DNA from: Oscillospiraceae bacterium
Lineage (GTDB): Bacteria > Bacillota > Clostridia > Oscillospirales > Oscillospiraceae
Direction of reading: 5' to 3'
NCBI GenBank assembly: GCA_017403885.1
Contig: JAFRDM010000020.1
Span: forward strand, 1-46,427
DNA length: 46,427 nucleotides
The notes under the pieces are model-generated. The model did no database searches, was not told the DNA's origin, and was given only the letters and a program-made list of their open reading frames with translations. Position 1 is the first letter of the stretch. Every line of letters begins with the position of its first letter. A program made the position numbers and the translations under genes. Of this stretch, positions 43,282 to 46,427 are shown in pieces.

Positions 43282-43299
43282 ATATAAAAATTTTTATAT
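43282..43299. promoter_or_regulatory. Perfect 18-bp palindrome before the Mo-enzyme ribosome site
   Basis: ATATAAAAATTTTTATAT is fully self-complementary and ends 3 bases from the AGGAGG of the Mo-enzyme gene. It could be an operator or an A/U stem that affects translation. Confidence 0.5.
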
Positions 43300-43327
43300 G
43301 TGCCCTTTTTGGGGGGATCGCGCTGTG

Positions 43328-43588
43328 TTAACGGCTGTGTCCGCCGCAGGGATCGTGATCCGGTCCCTTGCCCGTGAGATCCTTCATGCGCTCGATGCCG
43401 CGCGCCGAGAGGAACACGAGCTGGGAAATGCTGCCGTCCATATTCTCACCGCGCAGGCGCAGAAAATTGGCGTTCTCGTAATAGTCGATCGGCAGCTCGC
43501 GGCGGTAGACCTCGCCGCTCTGCCTGTCCGTGATCTCGACGATCACGCTGTCCGCGATCAGTTCGAATACTTCCTCTTTCCCGTCCAT
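43328..43588 (-). CDS. Small protein of unknown function, first gene of the Mo-oxidoreductase operon
   Basis: This 86-residue protein has no membrane helix or signal peptide. It reads as a small beta-rich domain (VFELIADSVIVEITDRQSGEVYRRELPIDYYENANFLRLRG cannot be placed in a known family), then a helix, and ends in DHDPCGGHSR, where H78, C81 and H84 could bind a metal. AAGGGAAGG precedes the ATG at 43588. It is 60 bases before the Mo-enzyme gene and directly after the operon promoter. It may help mature or partner the enzyme; that is inference from position. Confidence 0.7.
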   Translation of the reverse strand: MDGKEEVFELIADSVIVEITDRQSGEVYRRELPIDYYENANFLRLRGENMDGSISQLVFLSARGIERMKDLTGKGPDHDPCGGHSR

Positions 43589-43623
43589 GAAACACCTTCC
43601 CTTCTACATTACTTTCCAAGCAT

Positions 43624-43653
43624 ATTGTACCTCCGCCGCCCGTATCCTTTCAA
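43624..43653 (-). promoter_or_regulatory. Promoter of the Mo-oxidoreductase operon
   Basis: On the minus strand TTGAAA (43648-43653), an 18-base spacer and TACAAT (43624-43629) lie about 35 bases before the 86-residue gene. Confidence 0.6.
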
Positions 43654-43661
43654 TTTATAAA

Positions 43662-43696
43662 TAAAAGCAACTCGCAGAAATTGCGAATTGCTTTTT
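43662..43696. terminator. Terminator between the TylF-like gene and the Mo operon
   Basis: AGCAA-TCGCA (43666-43676) pairs with TGCGA-TTGCT (43682-43692) with one mismatch and a GAAAT loop. On the minus strand the tail reads TTTTATTTAT. Confidence 0.7.
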
Positions 43697-43753
43697 GTAA
43701 ATAGTTCACAAGTTTTGAAGTGATTTTTTTACGTTTCCGTCGAAGAAATGGCG

Positions 43754-44710
43754 TTATTTGGCAATGACCAGCGTGCCGTTCACATCCGCAAGCGGCACGG
43801 CGGGGAGCCCGCGGCCGAGCTCGGCCTCGTAGCGCTCCAGCGCACGCGCCACGCCAGGCAGGCGCGGAGAGCCCCAGTCGTGCAGCAGCAGGAAGCCGCC
43901 CGGCGAGAGCCTCGGATGGAAGAAGCGCAGGCCCGCGAGCGTACTCTCCTCGAGGTCCGCGTCGAGCGATACAAGGGCAAAGCGCTCGTCCTCCAGCCCC
44001 GCGGCCGTGGCCGGAAAAAGCCCGGGGCGCAGGATCGCCCGGCCGGGATGCGGCAGAAGGGCAAGCACCCGTTCGGCGCTCGTGTTCCTGTGCGCCTGCG
44101 TGAAGCCCGCGCCTTCCTCCGACGCCTCGGTCTCGTCAAAGCCCGCGAAGGTGTCGAAGAGATAGAGCGTCCGCTCCGGCAGAAGGGCGTTGAGGCAGCG
44201 TGCGAAGGCGCCGCGGTAGACGCCCAGCTCCGCGGCCGCGCCTTCGACGGAGCCGAGACGGCGGCAGATCGCCTCGAGCGTGCGCACGCGCACATAGTCG
44301 TTTTCCAGATCCTTTTCCTCCAGCGCGTTCTCCCCCGCCCACAGCGGGTCGCGCACGGCGCGCTGCGGGGTCCGCAGCGCGGCGAGGAAGTCTGCGTCGA
44401 AGAGACCTTCGACACGGGGATAGCTGCGGTTGCGATCGTACAGGCGCCAGTTGCTGCGCGCGAAGAAGAGCTTTTCCTCCCCGATCCCGAGCTCGGCGCA
44501 GCGCGCGGCGATCTCCTCCGCGCGGCGGCTCGCGACGACGACAAGGTCGATCTCGCGGTCTTTCAGCTCCTCCGGCCGCAGCACCGGGCGGCCGAGGAAG
44601 CTGGCGCAGAACGGTTCGCTGTCGATAAAGGCGGTGACGAGGGAGGGATCGAGCGCGCGGTCCATAAGCTCGCCCGCGCCGCAGCCCGTGCCCCAGACAT
44701 AGAGTTTCAT
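43754..44710 (-). CDS. TylF/MycF-like O-methyltransferase with N-terminal Rossmann-like domain
   Basis: This 318-residue protein has two parts. Residues 1-90 form a small Rossmann-like domain (MKLYVWGTGCGAGELMDRAL, LVVVASRRAEEI), as in proteins that modify sugars or cell-surface groups. Residues 120-318 are a macrocin-O-methyltransferase (TylF) domain with GVYRGAFARCLNALLPERTLYLFDTFAGFDETE and SLDADLEESTLAGLRFFHPRLSPGGFLLLHDWG. The acceptor is unknown. The ATG at 44710 has GGGAGAAAG upstream. It is transcribed away from the nucleotidyltransferase gene from a shared operator region (44742-44806). Confidence 0.82.
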   Translation of the reverse strand: MKLYVWGTGCGAGELMDRALDPSLVTAFIDSEPFCASFLGRPVLRPEELKDREIDLVVVASRRAEEIAARCAELGIGEEKLFFARSNWRLYDRNRSYPRVEGLFDADFLAALRTPQRAVRDPLWAGENALEEKDLENDYVRVRTLEAICRRLGSVEGAAAELGVYRGAFARCLNALLPERTLYLFDTFAGFDETEASEEGAGFTQAHRNTSAERVLALLPHPGRAILRPGLFPATAAGLEDERFALVSLDADLEESTLAGLRFFHPRLSPGGFLLLHDWGSPRLPGVARALERYEAELGRGLPAVPLADVNGTLVIAK

Positions 44711-44741
44711 ATCGCTTTCTCCCGAATCGGTTCTTTTTTTC

Positions 44742-44770
44742 ATACTATGTCAAAAGACTGCAAAAGTAAA
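44742..44770 (-). promoter_or_regulatory. Promoter of TylF-like gene
   Basis: On the minus strand TTTACT (44765-44770), a 17-base spacer and TAGTAT (44742-44747) lie about 30 bases before the start codon. The -35 lies in the left arm of the palindrome. Confidence 0.6.
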
Positions 44771-44787
44771 GATTGTCTTTACTTTTG
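44761..44787. promoter_or_regulatory. 12-bp palindrome, probable operator for both divergent promoters
   Basis: CAAAAGTAAAGA (44761-44772), TTG, and its perfect complement TCTTTACTTTTG (44776-44787) make a two-fold symmetric site. Each arm holds one TTTACT -35, so a dimer bound here would block both promoters. The ModE-like domain encoded directly downstream is the obvious candidate binder (inference). Confidence 0.75.
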
Positions 44788-44806
44788 TGCGGGAAGCGGT
44801 TATACT
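44778..44806 (+). promoter_or_regulatory. Promoter of the MocA-ModE-like gene
   Basis: TTTACT (44778-44783), a 17-base spacer and TATACT (44801-44806) lie about 70 bases before the ATG at 44878. The -35 lies in the right arm of the palindrome. Confidence 0.65.
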
Positions 44807-44877
44807 TCTGTTATTCGATAATCATTTATTTACAACTCGTTTTCCGGTACAATTCGATCGCAGAGGAGAGTGAAGAA

Positions 44878-45801
44878 ATGCAGGTCGGCGCGGTGATCGT
44901 TGCGGCGGGCATGTCGTCGCGGATGGGCGATTTCAAGCCCATGCTCAATATCGGCTCAATCTCTATCGCGCAGCGGATCGTAGCCACCTTCCACCAGGCC
45001 GGCGTGGCGAAGATCGCCGTCATCACGGGCTATAACGCCCCGCTGCTCGAGAGGCATCTGGCCAACAACGGTCTGGTCTTTCTGCGCAACGAGGATTACG
45101 CCAGCACGCAGATGTTCGACTCGGCAAAAATCGGGCTCGGTTATATGCGCGACAAGTGCGACAGCATCCTCTTTACGCCCGTGGACATCCCGCTCTTTAC
45201 GGCGATGACGGTCACGCATCTGATCGAGTCGGGCGCGCCGCTGTGCTGCCCCGTGTGCGAAGGGAAGACCGGACATCCCCTGCTGATCGCCTCGGAGCTG
45301 GTCGACGCGATCCTTGCCGACTCCGGCGAGGGCGGTCTGCAGGGAGCGATCGGCCGCTGCGGCGCCGAAATGCTCCGCATCCCGGTGGACGATCCCGGCG
45401 TGCTGCACGACGCAGACACCCCCGCGGATTACAAGGCTCTGCTGCAGTTCCACAACGAGCAGCTCATCCGACCGGAGCTTTCCGTATCGCTCAGCCGCGA
45501 GAAGCCCTTCTTCGACGAGAAGACCGCGATGCTGCTCGCGCTCGTGGACGAGACGCGCTCGGTGCGCAGCGCCTGCCAGCGCATGCAGATCTCCTATTCG
45601 ACGGGCTGGAACATCATCCGCGCGCTCGAGAGCCAGCTGCACTTCCCGCTGCTCGAGCGCAGCCAGGGCGGCGCAAGCGGAGGCGAGAGCCGTCTGACGG
45701 AAAAGGGGAAGCGGCTGCTGGGCTGCTACGAGCGTTTTTCCGAGGCGCTGCGGCAGCAGGCTTCCGCTCTCTTTGAGCAATACTTCCGCGACGAGCTGTG
45801 A
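44878..45801 (+). CDS. MocA-like nucleotidyltransferase fused to ModE-like DNA-binding domain (DVU_1551-type)
   Basis: This 307-residue protein begins with a molybdopterin nucleotidyltransferase domain (1-195): VIVAAGMSSRMGDFKPML is the MobA/MocA nucleotide loop and FTPVDIPLF the metal-binding site. Such enzymes attach CMP (MocA) or GMP to molybdopterin; the neighbouring Mop-type oxidoreductase needs the cytosine form. Residues about 215-285 are a ModE/LysR-type winged helix (RSVRSACQRMQISYSTGWNIIRALE ... LTEKGKRLL). The two molybdate-binding C-terminal domains of classical ModE are absent. A GAGGAG site precedes the ATG; a longer N-terminus would cover the promoter. The phosphatase start overlaps its stop (TGATG). 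Confidence 0.88.
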   Translation: MQVGAVIVAAGMSSRMGDFKPMLNIGSISIAQRIVATFHQAGVAKIAVITGYNAPLLERHLANNGLVFLRNEDYASTQMFDSAKIGLGYMRDKCDSILFTPVDIPLFTAMTVTHLIESGAPLCCPVCEGKTGHPLLIASELVDAILADSGEGGLQGAIGRCGAEMLRIPVDDPGVLHDADTPADYKALLQFHNEQLIRPELSVSLSREKPFFDEKTAMLLALVDETRSVRSACQRMQISYSTGWNIIRALESQLHFPLLERSQGGASGGESRLTEKGKRLLGCYERFSEALRQQASALFEQYFRDEL

Positions 45802-46427
45802 TGAGGACGCTGTATCTCATCCGCCACGCGATGCCGGACATTCCTCTGGGCGAGCGCTGGTGCGTCGGCGGAAGGAGCGACTTCCCGCTGGGGGCGCTCG
45901 GCCGGCTGCAGGCCGCGCTGCTGCCCTTCGCGCCGGAGCTGCGCGACGTGAAAGAGGTCTACTGCAGCGCGCTCACCCGCGCAAGGCAGACCGCCGGGGC
46001 CCTCTGCGCCGCGCCGACGGTCGTGCCGGGGCTGGAGGAGCAGGATATGGGCGAATGGGACGGCCTGTCCTTCGCCGAGATCAAAGAAAAGTACCCCGCG
46101 CTCTACGCCGCGCGGGAAAAGGATCCCCGTCTGCTGCCCGCCGGAGCGGAGAGCGAAGATGCGGTCCGCGCCCGGATGAAGACCGCGCTGCTGCGCATCC
46201 TCGCGGCGGGCGAGGGCGACGCCGCCGCCGTCAGCCACAAGGGCGCGATCGCCAGCCTGATCGGGACAAGACAGGGATTGGACTACGCCTCGCTCACCCG
46301 GCTGTGCTTTGAGGGAGAGCGGCTCGTCTCCTGCGAGACCCTGCCCCCGCCGCATCCCGCGCCGTCCGACGCCGTCTGCGAGGCGCTGCTCGCCGCCGCT
46401 CCCGGCGACGAGGCTCTGCGCGGGCAC
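45801..46427 (+). CDS. Histidine phosphatase family protein (3' end outside window)
   Basis: The first 209 codons are visible. LYLIRHAMPD gives the catalytic RHA motif and YCSALTRARQTA the second conserved arginine region; EEQDMGEWDG and AAVSHKGAIASLIG complete the phosphoglycerate-mutase-like core, as in alpha-ribazole phosphatases (CobC). The core would end near residue 180, but the frame stays open to the window edge (PAPSDAVCEALLAAAPGDEALRGH), so a second domain may follow. The start is coupled to the nucleotidyltransferase stop, which suggests a joint role, perhaps removing a phosphate in cofactor or signalling chemistry. The substrate is unknown. Confidence 0.82.
   Translation, partial: MRTLYLIRHAMPDIPLGERWCVGGRSDFPLGALGRLQAALLPFAPELRDVKEVYCSALTRARQTAGALCAAPTVVPGLEEQDMGEWDGLSFAEIKEKYPALYAAREKDPRLLPAGAESEDAVRARMKTALLRILAAGEGDAAAVSHKGAIASLIGTRQGLDYASLTRLCFEGERLVSCETLPPPHPAPSDAVCEALLAAAPGDEALRGH

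Noticed and set aside
40499-43282. A 927-codon open frame on the plus strand across the Mo-enzyme gene
   Set aside because: It is the antisense shadow of a gene with a family-perfect protein; GC-rich codon positions keep the other frame open. The same holds for long antisense frames over the dicluster gene, the binding lipoprotein, the amylase and glpK.
44773-44877. Longer start for the MocA-ModE-like protein
   Set aside because: The extra 35 residues would be encoded by the operator and promoter, lack a ribosome site and are unlike the family.

Overview
The window (46.4 kb, GC-rich, about 30 protein genes, no rRNA or tRNA seen) looks like a chromosomal piece of a spore-forming, monoderm Clostridia species, most likely of the Oscillospirales. 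Pointers are a ylxM-ffh-rpsP-khpA block in Firmicutes order, two small CotF-type spore coat genes, a YmfF/YmfH-type M16 peptidase pair next to lgt, lipoprotein signal peptides and strong GGAGG ribosome sites. The genus is an inference.

Layout. 1-7.4 kb: glycerol and envelope lipid genes. A plsC-type acyltransferase and an SDR oxidoreductase (cut by the window edge) run left; glpK, a HAD phosphatase, a PMT-like membrane glycosyltransferase and a zinc-ribbon gene run right; a glycerol-1-phosphate dehydrogenase-like gene faces them. 7.5-13.1 kb: 5-formyl-THF cyclo-ligase, two coat genes, a small membrane protein, and a leftward ymfF-ymfH-lgt-hypothetical operon. 13.2-20.2 kb: a 2352-residue cyclic beta-1,2-glucan synthase-like protein. 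20.3-22.7 kb: ylxM-ffh-rpsP-khpA under a consensus promoter.

22.7-33.9 kb: a carbohydrate region. A leftward malE-malF-malG-msmK-type ABC operon has a binding lipoprotein carrying three C-terminal starch-binding-like repeats. A second leftward operon has two small membrane proteins and a GH53 galactanase lipoprotein, and appears to begin with a leaderless transcript. A GH13 amylase lipoprotein diverges from it. 33.9-35.7 kb: a Na/phosphate cotransporter gene broken by one frameshift.

35.7-46.4 kb: the most interesting part. A tightly coupled leftward polycistron encodes, in transcription order, an 86-residue unknown, a molybdenum aldehyde oxidoreductase whose eight Fe-S cysteines fall at the numbers known for the Desulfovibrio gigas enzyme, a large Fe-S dicluster/CCG protein with a degenerate nucleotide site, a four-cysteine redox protein, a methyltransferase, a C-GCAxxG-C-C cysteine-rich protein and a phenylacetate-CoA-ligase-like enzyme. 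Beside it, a MocA-like nucleotidyltransferase fused to a ModE-like DNA-binding domain is followed by a histidine phosphatase (cut by the window edge). It is divergent from a TylF-like methyltransferase gene across a 12-bp palindrome that holds the -35 hexamers of both promoters. This set resembles the Desulfovibrio vulgaris DVU_1551-DVU_1559 neighbourhood, whose overall role I do not know to be described.
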